Made by a program: the position numbers and the translations under genes
The notes under the pieces: model-generated
What the model was told of the DNA's origin: nothing
Database searches by the model: none
The model's input: only the letters and a program-made list of their open reading frames with translations
NCBI GenBank assembly: GCA_017449285.1
Contig: JAFSJX010000020.1
Span: 38,170 to 102,169, forward strand
Source: Treponema sp.
GTDB lineage: Bacteria > Spirochaetota > Spirochaetia > Treponematales > Treponemataceae
Length of the DNA: 64,000 nt
Reading direction: 5' to 3'
In this document: piece after piece, positions 1 through 8,369 of the stretch
Layout: each line of letters starts with the position of its first letter
How positions within the stretch are numbered: position 1 is the stretch's first letter

Positions 1-1
1 C

Positions 2-103
2 GCCACTCATAAGCGTACGCTCGGAACATACGAAGGCATTGCCTCATTTTCGGAACAAGGCGATGGCAAAATCACAATGGAAGAATTTTTAGGCGAACTA
101 TAG
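2..103 (+). CDS. antitoxin, 3' end only (partial)
   Basis: An open frame enters from the left edge and ends at TAG 101-103, giving about 33 residues that finish with EEFLGEL. The segment RTLGTYEG followed by an acidic tail resembles the C-terminus of small antitoxins of the DUF2281 or prevent-host-death type that precede VapC-like toxins. It stops ten bases before the PIN-domain gene at 113, the usual antitoxin-first order. Most of the gene lies outside the window, so the family is inferred from the tail and the neighbour. Confidence 0.55.
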   Translation, partial: ATHKRTLGTYEGIASFSEQGDGKITMEEFLGEL

Positions 104-112
104 GAGAGAATC

Positions 113-526
113 ATGAACGATTCCGTTGGCTACCTTTTGGACACGCACACATTCCTCTGGTCTTTTTTGAATACATCGGAACTTTCGCAAAAAGTGCGCG
201 ATATTTTGGAAGTAGGTGAATCTCCTATTTACGTCAGCACCATTTCGTTCTGGGAAGTCGCTATAAAAGAGCAGTTGGGCAAATATTCGCTGAACGGAAT
301 CAATTCGCTTTTGCTTCCGAATATCGCCAAAAACTATGACTTTGAGATTCTCAATCCCGATGCATACGATTTTATCACCTACAAGGAACTTCCGCCGCAA
401 AAGCAGCATAAAGACCCGTTTGACCGTATGCTTATTCATCTTGCCATCAGAAAAAATCTTGTTATGCTCAGCAAGGACAGATTCTTTTCACTGTATGAGC
501 AAGATGGATTGCAGTTGGCATGGTAA
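113..526 (+). CDS. VapC-like PIN-domain toxin
   Basis: This 137-residue protein has the PIN ribonuclease layout. LLDTH places an Asp at residue 10, SFWEVAIK a Glu at 48, HKDPFDR Asp at 101 and 104, and LSKDR an Asp at 122; these are the acidic residues that bind Mg2+ in the family. Such toxins cleave RNA and are held by a cognate antitoxin encoded just upstream, as appears here. A good SD (GGAGAG) precedes the ATG by a few bases. The length and the LLDTHTFLW opening match the VapC/PilT N-terminal subfamily. The acidic set appears complete, so it is probably an active toxin. Confidence 0.85.
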   Translation: MNDSVGYLLDTHTFLWSFLNTSELSQKVRDILEVGESPIYVSTISFWEVAIKEQLGKYSLNGINSLLLPNIAKNYDFEILNPDAYDFITYKELPPQKQHKDPFDRMLIHLAIRKNLVMLSKDRFFSLYEQDGLQLAW

Positions 527-634
527 AAAATGGCTAGTCAGCAACAAACGCGTTTTTTTCCAAGTTTTGCCTCATTTCCGCCGCAACAGACTGACCCGCT
601 TGCGTGAAAAGTCAAAAGGCTTTATTCTATAGAT

Positions 635-1783
635 ATGGCAGATTTTACATTTCGTATTTCACCGAATATCATCCTCGGTTCGTATACCACCAGCAGATTA
701 GGAGAATTCGCGCTTCAATATGGCAAGCGGTTCATGCTGATTCTTGACCCGATTCTTAAAGAAGTGAAGTCGAATGATAAAATCACGCAATCGCTCAAAG
801 ACAGGAACATTGATTTTTTTGTGTTTGATGAATTGTCCGAAGGCGCGACAACCAAAACGATTCAGCAGGCGTTATCTCTGGCACGGCAATCGCATATCCA
901 AGGAATTATCGGTGTAGGAGGTGGACGCGCAATAAACGTAGCCCGCACCCTCGCGGCAATCTACAACGAAAATGACGAAGTGTACCCCTTTGTGGAAGGT
1001 CAGCCCGTTTCCGCAGAGCCGCTTCCGCTTATCTGTTTGCCGACCACCACACGCGACCCCTTTGTATTTACAGATACGATTCCCGTAACAGATTCCCGCT
1101 CCGCACAAATTAAACTGGTCAAGGCAAAAAACGGTCTGTGCAAGATAGTATTGTTCGACCCGAACATGACGGCAACGCTCACCACCAATCAGACGGAATC
1201 AATGACAATCGAAGCGATGTGCCTTGCAACGGAAGCCTATCTTTCTCACAAGGCAAATTTCTTTAGCGATATGATTGCGGAAAAAGCGGTTGAGATTCTG
1301 GGCTATGCCACGGACGAAAATCATTCGCTGACGATTACCACGCCTACAGAAGAATTGCTGAGTCAGGGAGGATGTATGGCTTCCCTTGCAAGCGCGACCA
1401 GTTCTATCGGCGTGGCTTCGTTGCTTGCCTTGTGCATTAACGCACGGTTCAAAACAAGCCGCTCGCTGGTCACGTCAATTCTGTTTCCACACGTTATTGA
1501 AGACTGCGCAAAATTCAAAAGCGAGCGCATCGCAAAACTGGCTCAGTTGCTCAATATTGCACCCGAAAACAGTGCTCCCGAAGAATGTTCGGCGGCTCTT
1601 GCGGAAAATGTCCGTCAGCGTCTGGCAAAGGCGAATCTGCCCGCACGTCTTAAAGATTTGAATATTTCCATCGAACATTTGGCATTGGCAGCAGAAGATG
1701 CGGGTAAACTGGACTACATCAATTCGTTGCCGCGAAGCATGACAAGTGATGATTTGTTCTCGCTCATCAAACTGGCGTATTAA
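635..1783 (+). CDS. iron-containing alcohol dehydrogenase-like protein, metal ligands lost
   Basis: The 382 residues follow the Fe-ADH fold. The N-terminal nucleotide domain has IIGVGGGRAINVAR at about 92-105, where the family has GGGSxxDxAK, and the helical half contains LATEAYLS and ILFPHVIED. The usual metal ligands appear replaced: by motif comparison with FucO, the Asp of DALTHAIE is Glu, its His is Leu, and the two later His positions are Leu/Ile and Arg. The glycine-rich PTTxGTGSE loop reads PTTTRDPF. It may be a non-catalytic or metal-independent relative. No SD is present; TATTCT lies six bases before the ATG, so the mRNA may be leaderless. The next gene begins five bases after its stop. 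Confidence 0.7.
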   Translation: MADFTFRISPNIILGSYTTSRLGEFALQYGKRFMLILDPILKEVKSNDKITQSLKDRNIDFFVFDELSEGATTKTIQQALSLARQSHIQGIIGVGGGRAINVARTLAAIYNENDEVYPFVEGQPVSAEPLPLICLPTTTRDPFVFTDTIPVTDSRSAQIKLVKAKNGLCKIVLFDPNMTATLTTNQTESMTIEAMCLATEAYLSHKANFFSDMIAEKAVEILGYATDENHSLTITTPTEELLSQGGCMASLASATSSIGVASLLALCINARFKTSRSLVTSILFPHVIEDCAKFKSERIAKLAQLLNIAPENSAPEECSAALAENVRQRLAKANLPARLKDLNISIEHLALAAEDAGKLDYINSLPRSMTSDDLFSLIKLAY

Positions 1784-1788
1784 GCAGC

Positions 1789-2604
1789 ATGATTGAACTT
1801 AGCAAATTACATCAACTTGAACCCGGACAAAAGCGGCGGAAACTGGCATTGACTTTTGGCGCGCTGGAACGGGATATATGCGGCATTGCAGAAAAAGGCA
1901 TGGAATACACCTACAAAATGCCCCGTGCTGAATACATACGCTGTCTTGCCCAAATCGTTGTGCGCGACCCGCAGATTTCTCCCGCCCAGCATGAACAATT
2001 GCAGTCTCTTTTGGACGCAGACCTTTTTGACGAAAAACGTACCTGCAATGTGGCACGGAATATTCTGCTTGCCATTATCGGTACGTTCCCAGCGGAATGG
2101 GATTTAATTATCGCACCGCACCAATCCCCCGTAGACGAAAACGGCATCGTCCGCCAGCGTGCATTTTTTCCGGGCGTATGCGTGTATGCGGAAGACATTC
2201 GTTCGCCGTTCAACTTAGGTTCGGTGTTCCGCACGGCAGAAGCGATGGGCGCAGAAAAAGTGTATATTTCGCCTTTGTGTACCGACCCAGAGCATCCAAA
2301 AGCACAACGCGGAAGCATGGGCTGTATAGAAACGTTGGGATATGAGCGCATCGCGCTGGAAGATTTGCCCCAAGATATGCCTGTGTTCGTGCTGGAAACG
2401 GGCGGCACTCCCATAGAAGAATTCGCTTTTCCCCAAAAAGGAATATGCATCATTGGTTCTGAAGAACTTGGCGTAAGCCCGAAAGCATTGGAACGCGCAA
2501 CGTATGGCAGGGTAAGCATTCCGATGACGGGTCTGAAAGCATCGCTCAATGTAGGTGTGGCTTTCGGGATTCTTATGCAAAAGTGGGTAGAATCACTGCG
2601 TTAG
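1789..2604 (+). CDS. TrmH/SpoU-family RNA 2'-O-methyltransferase
   Basis: This 271-residue protein should methylate a ribose 2'-OH in tRNA or rRNA using SAM. The three SPOUT motifs are clear: motif 1 PFNLGSVFRTAEAMG near 142-156, motif 2 GICIIGSEELGVSPKALERA near 218-237, and motif 3 VSIPMTGLKASLNVGVA near 242-258, which supply the knotted SAM site. The N-terminal 130 residues are helical and not specific to a known subgroup, so the RNA target is unknown. The start lies five bases after the previous stop without a strong SD, which suggests translational coupling to the Fe-ADH-like gene. Confidence 0.85.
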   Translation: MIELSKLHQLEPGQKRRKLALTFGALERDICGIAEKGMEYTYKMPRAEYIRCLAQIVVRDPQISPAQHEQLQSLLDADLFDEKRTCNVARNILLAIIGTFPAEWDLIIAPHQSPVDENGIVRQRAFFPGVCVYAEDIRSPFNLGSVFRTAEAMGAEKVYISPLCTDPEHPKAQRGSMGCIETLGYERIALEDLPQDMPVFVLETGGTPIEEFAFPQKGICIIGSEELGVSPKALERATYGRVSIPMTGLKASLNVGVAFGILMQKWVESLR

Positions 2605-4103
2605 CGACCTGATGTGCTAAACGCTTCTTCCAGACGCTGACAGATTTTTGCCAGTTGCTGCTCATTTTTTATGCCAAGTGTAACAAGCACGTCATCATCA
2701 AACTGATAATAATCAACATCATGATTTGTGTAATGCACCATCATATCAGCAAGATAAATCAGGCTGGTCAACTTGCGCACTTCCTGCGGTGCTAAATCCG
2801 GTTCATGGTGGTGACGAATGACCGAAATAACAGATTGCGGGAAATTCCATTTTTCCGCAATCAACGCGCCCAGTTCCCCGTGATTTACGCCCGCAACTAG
2901 TTTTTCAAACGCATTGTTGGGAACGCCTTTGTCCGCGCTCAGTTTTTTAATTTTATCCATCAGTTCTGGGCGGGCGGTGTCAAAAATCAATTTACCCATG
3001 TCATGCAGAAGCCCGCAGATGTATGAATCTTCTACAACATCCCTGTCCGAAGCACAGAAATTGCGGGCAAGATTGTACGAATAGAACGCCACTTTATATG
3101 CATGATTCCACAATTCTTTTTTATCATCAGGTGCAATTTTTTTCAGTTCGTTCATAGAACCAACGGAAATAATCATATTGCGGATTCCGCCGATGCCAAT
3201 CATTTTTACCGCATCACCGATGCTCTTGCAGGGAGAAGCAAGGGCAAACGTTGCGGAATTGACCAGTTTGAGCAAATCGGTAGTAAGAGAAACATCGCTG
3301 GAAATTGTGGCGGCAATATCGCTCATCTTTGAATCGGGGTCATTCAGCAACTTGTTGACGCGTACAATGGAATCCGGGAACTGCGGCAAATCATCAATAA
3401 TCTTAACGAATTCATGCGACACAACCGCAATATTTTTCTGCGTAGTCTCATTAAGCGGCAGAATAATACGGGTAATCGTCTCGCCATTTTCGCACACAAT
3501 CTGAAAATTCTCCTCGGTCAGTCCGATTTTTTCCAGCATAAGAATCATAATGATAAGACCAAGTCCTGCGCCCTCACTATCATCAAGAATTTGAGAGAAC
3601 GCCTGGTCTGGAGAAGTATACTGTTGTGCGCGGCTCAATTTATCGTGCATTCGCTTGTATTCGGTAACGGTCAACTCCGCATTATTGCGCACCTCAACCT
3701 TGATTTTTCCGTTCCGCGTCTGCAAAACCAGTTTGACATACAGACCCGCTTCTTTTTGCAAGCGCAGATAATAATTGATATTATTCAGCGTGTCTTTTTT
3801 AAAATCCTGCATACCTTTTTCGTAATCGGTATCATTATTAATATCCAGTTTTTTTTCGCGGAAATAGACGCGCTTAGTATTCGCCTTTTTAGAATTGGTC
3901 ATCAGTTCATTCAGACAATAGGTTAAGTATTCAATCATCTGACGCTGATTCAGTTCGTCCAAAAATACGGCAAGAACAGAATTCATATATTCTTCCATTT
4001 CTTTTGGAAGCGTATATGTGGTGATAGACAGCGGAATTCCTGCGCGGATTGCCATCTTGATTTTCGAAATATCGACAGTAATTTTTTTCTTCTGCTCTGC
4101 CAT
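2601..4103 (-). CDS. GHKL ATPase-like plus HDOD-domain signalling protein
   Basis: About 500 residues. The N-terminal half has an N-box-like LTYCLNELMTNSKKAN and a G-box-like DDSEGAGLGLIIMILMLEKIG, as in histidine-kinase-type ATPases, but no phospho-acceptor His domain. The C-terminal half is an HDOD domain (LNDPDSKMSDIAATISSDVS, then LLHDMGKLIFD and HGELGALIAEKW), a module found in bacterial signalling proteins. The frame opens to 4142, but TATAAT at 4131-4136 on the minus strand lies inside that extension, so ATG 4103 (MAEQKKK) is preferred. It is convergent with the SpoU gene and overlaps its last four bases. Confidence 0.72.
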   Translation of the reverse strand: MAEQKKKITVDISKIKMAIRAGIPLSITTYTLPKEMEEYMNSVLAVFLDELNQRQMIEYLTYCLNELMTNSKKANTKRVYFREKKLDINNDTDYEKGMQDFKKDTLNNINYYLRLQKEAGLYVKLVLQTRNGKIKVEVRNNAELTVTEYKRMHDKLSRAQQYTSPDQAFSQILDDSEGAGLGLIIMILMLEKIGLTEENFQIVCENGETITRIILPLNETTQKNIAVVSHEFVKIIDDLPQFPDSIVRVNKLLNDPDSKMSDIAATISSDVSLTTDLLKLVNSATFALASPCKSIGDAVKMIGIGGIRNMIISVGSMNELKKIAPDDKKELWNHAYKVAFYSYNLARNFCASDRDVVEDSYICGLLHDMGKLIFDTARPELMDKIKKLSADKGVPNNAFEKLVAGVNHGELGALIAEKWNFPQSVISVIRHHHEPDLAPQEVRKLTSLIYLADMMVHYTNHDVDYYQFDDDVLVTLGIKNEQQLAKICQRLEEAFSTSGR

Positions 4104-4204
4104 CTTTTTCTCGATAGAAATATTTTGCTTATTATAACACATAATCTTAAATTTTGCACCACATTCTAGTGGAATATGAGGAAATTTTTCATTATTATGG
4201 AACT

Positions 4205-5332
4205 ATGTTCGACCTTTTCCTTGCAGAACTGCTGATACTTCTGATGATTTTTTCCGTGTCAGTCAGAATTTTCTTTACAAAAAATGCACGTATTGATGCA
4301 ACGGCAATCTTAGCACCTGTTTCATTTATTTTTTCCCTGCTGATTTTTTATATCTGGGGAATTGACCCCGTTATCCTGCTTTTATGCATTCTCTCTCTGT
4401 TCACGTTTCTTATCAATGCCCGCTCACTGGCACGGCTTTCCGCACGGTTAGTCGTTGACTACTACAATATCCGTTTTGTGATTCCATCTATTCTGATTGC
4501 GCTGATTTCGCTCGGAATTCTGGTAATCCTCATTATTTTTCATCCCGTCCGTTATCTTCCACAAGATTTTGGCGTAAAAAGAAGTAAAACGCTGCTTACA
4601 GGCAACTTGACTTCTGGCTATCAGGTGCGAAAAACGCTGTTTGAAAAATCAAAAATCACTGGAACGCTGTATGAATATGCGCAGGAAACCGAAGATGATA
4701 CAACAATGCAAAGCGAACCAAAAAGCGTCATCCTGTTCGTTCCAAAATGCACGGCAAACGTCACCAATTACGAGCCATATTTTTTACTGCTCGCCCAAAA
4801 AGGGTATCGGATAATAACAGCTGATTTCTACGCTTCGCAACCCGCACGGTACGGCAATGTACTCGACACCCGATTTTTTCGCCGTTCTTGCAGTATGTTT
4901 CTGTCACTTTTTCGTAAGGATGATTTTGCCGCCATAAACGATGCCGATGTAAAGATTGCCATGATGGGCTACAACGCTCTTTCCCGACTGGCTCTTGCTC
5001 AGTACGGAAGCGAAACAAAATTGTTTTTCATCGTAGACGGAATCAGCATTGACCTGCTCAATGAACTTACGGCACAATTTCCTGAAAATGCGATGGGATT
5101 CTTTGCCATAAATCGCGTGGCAGAATACCAGACCAGCGGCTACGGTTTTTTGGAACAGACTGACCCGCTTGCAGCATATTTTTTTAACCTAAAGCGCGAT
5201 TCAAGTTTTTTCATTCCGCGCTATGTGGCAGGAAAAACAACCGAATCAATTGAGCAGACAAAAAAACTGGCAGCCCCTGTGGAGATAATAAAGACAGCAA
5301 CCGAGCCTGTTGAAGCCACACAAGAGTCCTAA
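4205..5332 (+). CDS. membrane protein with degenerate alpha/beta-hydrolase-like domain
   Basis: About 375 residues. The first 150 contain four hydrophobic segments. The rest resembles an alpha/beta hydrolase: SVILFVPKCTANVTNYEPY, then GYRIITADFYASQPAR, then MMGYNALSRLALAQYG at the nucleophile-elbow position. The canonical GxSxG is replaced by GYNAL, so the serine nucleophile seems absent and a binding role is possible. The frame extends upstream to a TTG at 4154, but ATG 4205 (MFDLFLAELL) starts just before the first membrane helix. I do not recognise a named family. It diverges from the HDOD gene with about 100 bases between. Confidence 0.55.
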   Translation: MFDLFLAELLILLMIFSVSVRIFFTKNARIDATAILAPVSFIFSLLIFYIWGIDPVILLLCILSLFTFLINARSLARLSARLVVDYYNIRFVIPSILIALISLGILVILIIFHPVRYLPQDFGVKRSKTLLTGNLTSGYQVRKTLFEKSKITGTLYEYAQETEDDTTMQSEPKSVILFVPKCTANVTNYEPYFLLLAQKGYRIITADFYASQPARYGNVLDTRFFRRSCSMFLSLFRKDDFAAINDADVKIAMMGYNALSRLALAQYGSETKLFFIVDGISIDLLNELTAQFPENAMGFFAINRVAEYQTSGYGFLEQTDPLAAYFFNLKRDSSFFIPRYVAGKTTESIEQTKKLAAPVEIIKTATEPVEATQES

Positions 5333-5380
5333 TAGCAAAGGAGGCACGACCTCTAACGCGGAGTTTATAAGGAGAACAAA

Positions 5381-6148
5381 ATGACACTGAATGAACTCGA
5401 CACATATTTTAATGCGTTCCTCAAAAAAGAAAATTTCGCCGCCGACCCGTCGCGGAACGGTATTCAGATTGCAAACAGCGACCCGAACGGCAAGCAGATT
5501 ACCAAAGTGGCTTTTGCGGTAGATGCGTGCGAGGCAACGGCATTGCAGACTTCTCAGGCGGGAGCGCAGTTGCTTTTCGTGCATCACGGACTTTTTTGGG
5601 GCGGCTGCGACACGATTACAGGCATCCACTACAAGCGAATCAAAGCCTTTTTGCAGAACGATATTGCCCTGTACGCAAGTCATATTCCGCTGGACGCAAA
5701 CGCAGAAGTTGGAAACAATTACGGTATCGCCGCCAGATTAGGATTGCAAAATGTTCAGCCGTTTGGTTCGTGGCACGGCATGACTTTGGGCGCACTGGGA
5801 ACACTTCCTGCCGCCGTAACAATTGAAGAACTGGAACGCAAATTGTTCCCAAACGGTGAGCGGGCAGCACATATTTTTCCATTCGGCAAAAAAGAAATCC
5901 ACACAGTGGCAGTTATTTCTGGCGGTGCGGGCGAAGATTTTTCGCAGGCGGTCGAAGCGGGAGCGGACGCATACATCACTGGTGAAGTGGGTCATCAGGA
6001 TTTTCATCCGATTGAAGAAAGCGGCATCAACGTAATAGCAGGCGGTCATTACCAGACAGAGACAGTGGGAGTCAATTTAGTCCGCGCCAAGTTGGAAAAG
6101 GAATGTGGCTTGGAAACGATGTTTATTGACATTCCAACTAGACTATAA
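5381..6148 (+). CDS. Nif3-like dinuclear metal center protein
   Basis: The 255 residues match the NIF3/YbgI family, hexameric rings with a two-metal site sometimes called GTP cyclohydrolase 1 type 2 homologues. Visible metal-binding motifs are LLFVHHGLFWGG near 65-76, SHIPLDANAEVGNN near 104-117, and the C-terminal GGHYQTETVG near 224-233. The length is normal for the short bacterial form without the inserted PII-like domain. AAGGAG lies six bases before the ATG. The physiological substrate is unsettled for the family. A small GAGG/CCTC hairpin sits in the 48-base leader. Confidence 0.9.
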   Translation: MTLNELDTYFNAFLKKENFAADPSRNGIQIANSDPNGKQITKVAFAVDACEATALQTSQAGAQLLFVHHGLFWGGCDTITGIHYKRIKAFLQNDIALYASHIPLDANAEVGNNYGIAARLGLQNVQPFGSWHGMTLGALGTLPAAVTIEELERKLFPNGERAAHIFPFGKKEIHTVAVISGGAGEDFSQAVEAGADAYITGEVGHQDFHPIEESGINVIAGGHYQTETVGVNLVRAKLEKECGLETMFIDIPTRL

Positions 6149-6175
6149 CACTGTTTTTGGATAAAATAATCAAAT

Positions 6176-6736
6176 ATGGCATCGAATACATATTCAGTCG
6201 AATTTAAACCGACACAGCCAAAGATAAAAAAGTACATTCCTTTCGTTTTGGCTATCGCGGTCATTATTGTTGACCAAATTACAAAAGCACTCATCATAAA
6301 AAATATTCCGCTTTATTCTGTGGGAGCATCATTTTTTGGTGATTTTCTGCGCATCGTTCACGTGTGCAATCCCGGAATCGCATTCAGCATTGGGCAGGGA
6401 TGGTCTGTTGCCGTGCGAGGCATTTTGTTCCGTATCATTCCGCTTATCGTGATTATTCTGGTAATCGGAGTGTATATCCGTAACGATGAATTTACCGCAT
6501 TGCAACGCTGGTCGATTGCGGGCATTGTTGGTGGAGGCCTAGGCAATCTGATTGACCGTTTTTTCCGCACGGAAGGTGTCGTTGATTTTATTGACGTAAA
6601 ATTCTACGGGCTTTTCGGACTTGACCGCTGGCCTACGTTCAACGTAGCGGATTCTGCCGTAGTGGTGTGCGGCATTCTGCTGATAATCTCATTTTTAATC
6701 ATGCTGAAAAAAGAGAAAAAGGAATCTGCCGAATGA
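6176..6736 (+). CDS. lspA: lipoprotein signal peptidase (signal peptidase II)
   Basis: This 186-residue inner-membrane aspartyl protease removes signal peptides from diacylglyceryl-modified prolipoproteins. The two catalytic Asp motifs are GGGLGNLIDRFF and FNVADSAV. VDQITKALI is in helix 1, and four hydrophobic segments are visible. It is about 20 residues longer than the typical enzyme because of a basic N-terminus. No SD is seen; TAAAAT (6162-6167) lies eight bases before the ATG, with TAGACT as a possible -35 (6139-6144). The stop overlaps the start of the next small gene (ATGA). Several lipoproteins in this window are potential substrates. Confidence 0.95.
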   Translation: MASNTYSVEFKPTQPKIKKYIPFVLAIAVIIVDQITKALIIKNIPLYSVGASFFGDFLRIVHVCNPGIAFSIGQGWSVAVRGILFRIIPLIVIILVIGVYIRNDEFTALQRWSIAGIVGGGLGNLIDRFFRTEGVVDFIDVKFYGLFGLDRWPTFNVADSAVVVCGILLIISFLIMLKKEKKESAE

Positions 6737-7032
6737 CACTCAAAGAACGTTCCCTGCTTTTTACAGTCCTTACTTCGCTCTGCAACATCGTCATCACGCT
6801 GTTAGTGGAAATCCTTCTGCTTGTAGCATTTTTTATGCTTTTGCGGGCAATACCTTCTCTTGCAAACAGTATGCCCGTGCAAATTATCATTCCTTTCGTG
6901 CTGATTGCGGGACTGTTCGTCAGCCTAATGATTTTTGCCAAATTCGCCGGCTGGGTTATCCGCGCATTCAAACTAGAAGGCAAAATCGACCCAAAAATTG
7001 TCAGCCGCTACTGCCCCAAGGACACACTGTAG
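6733..7032 (+). CDS. small two-helix membrane protein
   Basis: A 99-residue protein starting at MTLKERSLLF, whose ATG overlaps the lspA stop in an ATGA arrangement, so it is probably translationally coupled. Two long hydrophobic segments (about 10-38 and 49-75) are followed by a charged tail, FKLEGKIDPKIVSRYCPKDTL, that should face the cytoplasm. I do not recognise the family. The tight linkage suggests a role in envelope or lipoprotein biogenesis, but only by context. Confidence 0.7.
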   Translation: MTLKERSLLFTVLTSLCNIVITLLVEILLLVAFFMLLRAIPSLANSMPVQIIIPFVLIAGLFVSLMIFAKFAGWVIRAFKLEGKIDPKIVSRYCPKDTL

Positions 7033-7052
7033 GGATCCCCTTTAGGGATATG

Positions 7053-7086
7053 GGGGATACACAAGGTTTTACCCTCATGTATCCCT
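7053..7086. terminator. possible bidirectional terminator hairpin between convergent genes
   Basis: GGGATACA at 7054-7061 pairs with TGTATCCC at 7078-7085 around a 16-base loop, in the 85-base gap between convergent genes. There is no clear T-tract on either side, so intrinsic termination is only moderately supported. Confidence 0.4.
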
Positions 7087-7117
7087 TTGTCCTAATCCAT
7101 TGCTATGAATATCGGAA

Positions 7118-8143
7118 TTATGCCTGTAATGCAGTCACGGCAACAGTTGCCACGATGTCATCGACATTGCAGCCACGGCTCAAATCGTTGAGTGGTTTTG
7201 CAAAGCCCTGACAGACAGGACCGATTGCCATCCAGCCACCCATGCGCTGAGCGATTTTGTATCCGATGTTGCCCGCGTTGATGTTGGGGAAGATGAATAC
7301 ATTTGCGTGTCCGGCAACCTTGCTGCCCGGGGCTTTGAGTTCGCCGACTTCGGGTGCGATGGCCGCGTCAAACTGGAACTCGCCGTCCAGAGCCAAATCG
7401 GGAGCCTTTTCCTTTGCTAGTTTTGTTGCTTCCTGTACTTTGGGAACGGTCTTGAAGTATTTGTCGTCGTTTCCGCTTCCCATTGTTGAGAAAGAAAGCA
7501 TTGCTACGCGCGGCTCAATACCGGCGATTTTCTTTGCAGTGTCGGCGGTTGCCAGGGCGATGTCCACCAGCTGTGTGGCATCCGGCTCGATGTTGATGGC
7601 ACAGTCACCGAAGAGCGCGACGCCTTCCTTGATGTAGGGGTTGCCGCTTTCTGGAGCAGCCATGATGAAGCATGAGGAAACAGTGCTGCATCCCGGAGCA
7701 GTCTTGATGACCTGAAGGCCAGGGCGGAGCGTGTTCGCCGTAGAGTGGCATGCGCCGGAAACAAAGCCGTCTGCATTGCCAGCCTTGAGGATGAGCGCGC
7801 CGTACATGGCGTAGTCCTTGAGGATGGAAGCCTTTGCCGCGGCGACATCGGCATATTCAGGTGCGCCAGTCTTCTTGTTGATTTTTCCTTCGCGCGCCTT
7901 GTACAGGATTTCCGCATACTGGTCAGCGTTGGGGTCATTCTGCGGGTTGAGAATGGTTACGCCTGTCATGTCAAAGCCGAATTTTGCAATGTCTGCTTCG
8001 TTGCCCAAAAGGATAATCTTTGCGATTCCTTCCTTTACAATCTTTCCGGCCGCCTCGACAACACGCTTGTCCTCGCCTTCGCAGAGAACGATTGTCTTTC
8101 CTGCTTTGGCAGCCTTTGCCTTCAATTCCTTAACGAAATCCAT
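7118..8143 (-). CDS. pta: phosphate acetyltransferase
   Basis: The 341 residues match the short PTA_PTB-type phosphotransacetylase that interconverts acetyl-CoA and acetyl-phosphate in the Pta-AckA fermentative route. Landmarks are IVLCEGEDKRVVEAAG near the N-terminus, DGFVSGACHSTANTLRPGLQ, and the C-terminal NVFIFPNINAGNIGYKIAQR followed by GPVCQGFAKPLNDLSRG, which line the CoA pocket. An AGAGG SD precedes ATG at six bases. No ackA is adjacent. The high GC at third positions relative to neighbours fits a strongly expressed gene. Confidence 0.95.
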   Translation of the reverse strand: MDFVKELKAKAAKAGKTIVLCEGEDKRVVEAAGKIVKEGIAKIILLGNEADIAKFGFDMTGVTILNPQNDPNADQYAEILYKAREGKINKKTGAPEYADVAAAKASILKDYAMYGALILKAGNADGFVSGACHSTANTLRPGLQVIKTAPGCSTVSSCFIMAAPESGNPYIKEGVALFGDCAINIEPDATQLVDIALATADTAKKIAGIEPRVAMLSFSTMGSGNDDKYFKTVPKVQEATKLAKEKAPDLALDGEFQFDAAIAPEVGELKAPGSKVAGHANVFIFPNINAGNIGYKIAQRMGGWMAIGPVCQGFAKPLNDLSRGCNVDDIVATVAVTALQA

Positions 8144-8202
8144 AAAAAACCTCTATTTGTATAATTTTCTGTCGGGAAAATCTCGGCAGATGAATCCTGT
8201 AT

Positions 8203-8366
8203 CAACCCAAGGGGGCGTTGCGGGGCGCGGTTCAGGCACAGCCTTCACCGAGACTCGCCTAAAAACTTGTCTCACAAGTTTTTTCGCTTAGCGAACGGCT
8301 CCATACCCCGCAGAGAGGGTAGCGCACAACAGCGTGTGCGCGCAGGGGGAGACTTCCCCCCTCCTA
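8203..8366 (+). repeat. intergenic GC-rich dispersed repeat, copy 1
   Basis: Three blocks here recur, in the same order and inverted, at 16135-16234: a 15-base block at 8212-8226, an 18-base block at 8306-8323 and a 17-base block at 8344-8360 (GGGGGAGACTTCCCCC core, itself nearly palindromic). The sequence between blocks differs. It fills the gap between pta and the next gene on the same strand. I find no ORF with a credible start in it. Confidence 0.75.
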
Positions 8367-8369
8367 ATA

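Noticed and set aside
1911..2549. 212-codon minus-strand frame opposite the SpoU methylase
   Set aside because: Shadow of a conserved enzyme, with cysteine/serine-rich nonsense composition.
2601..4103. Complete histidine kinase
   Set aside because: ATPase-like motifs are present but no His phospho-acceptor or receiver domain is visible.
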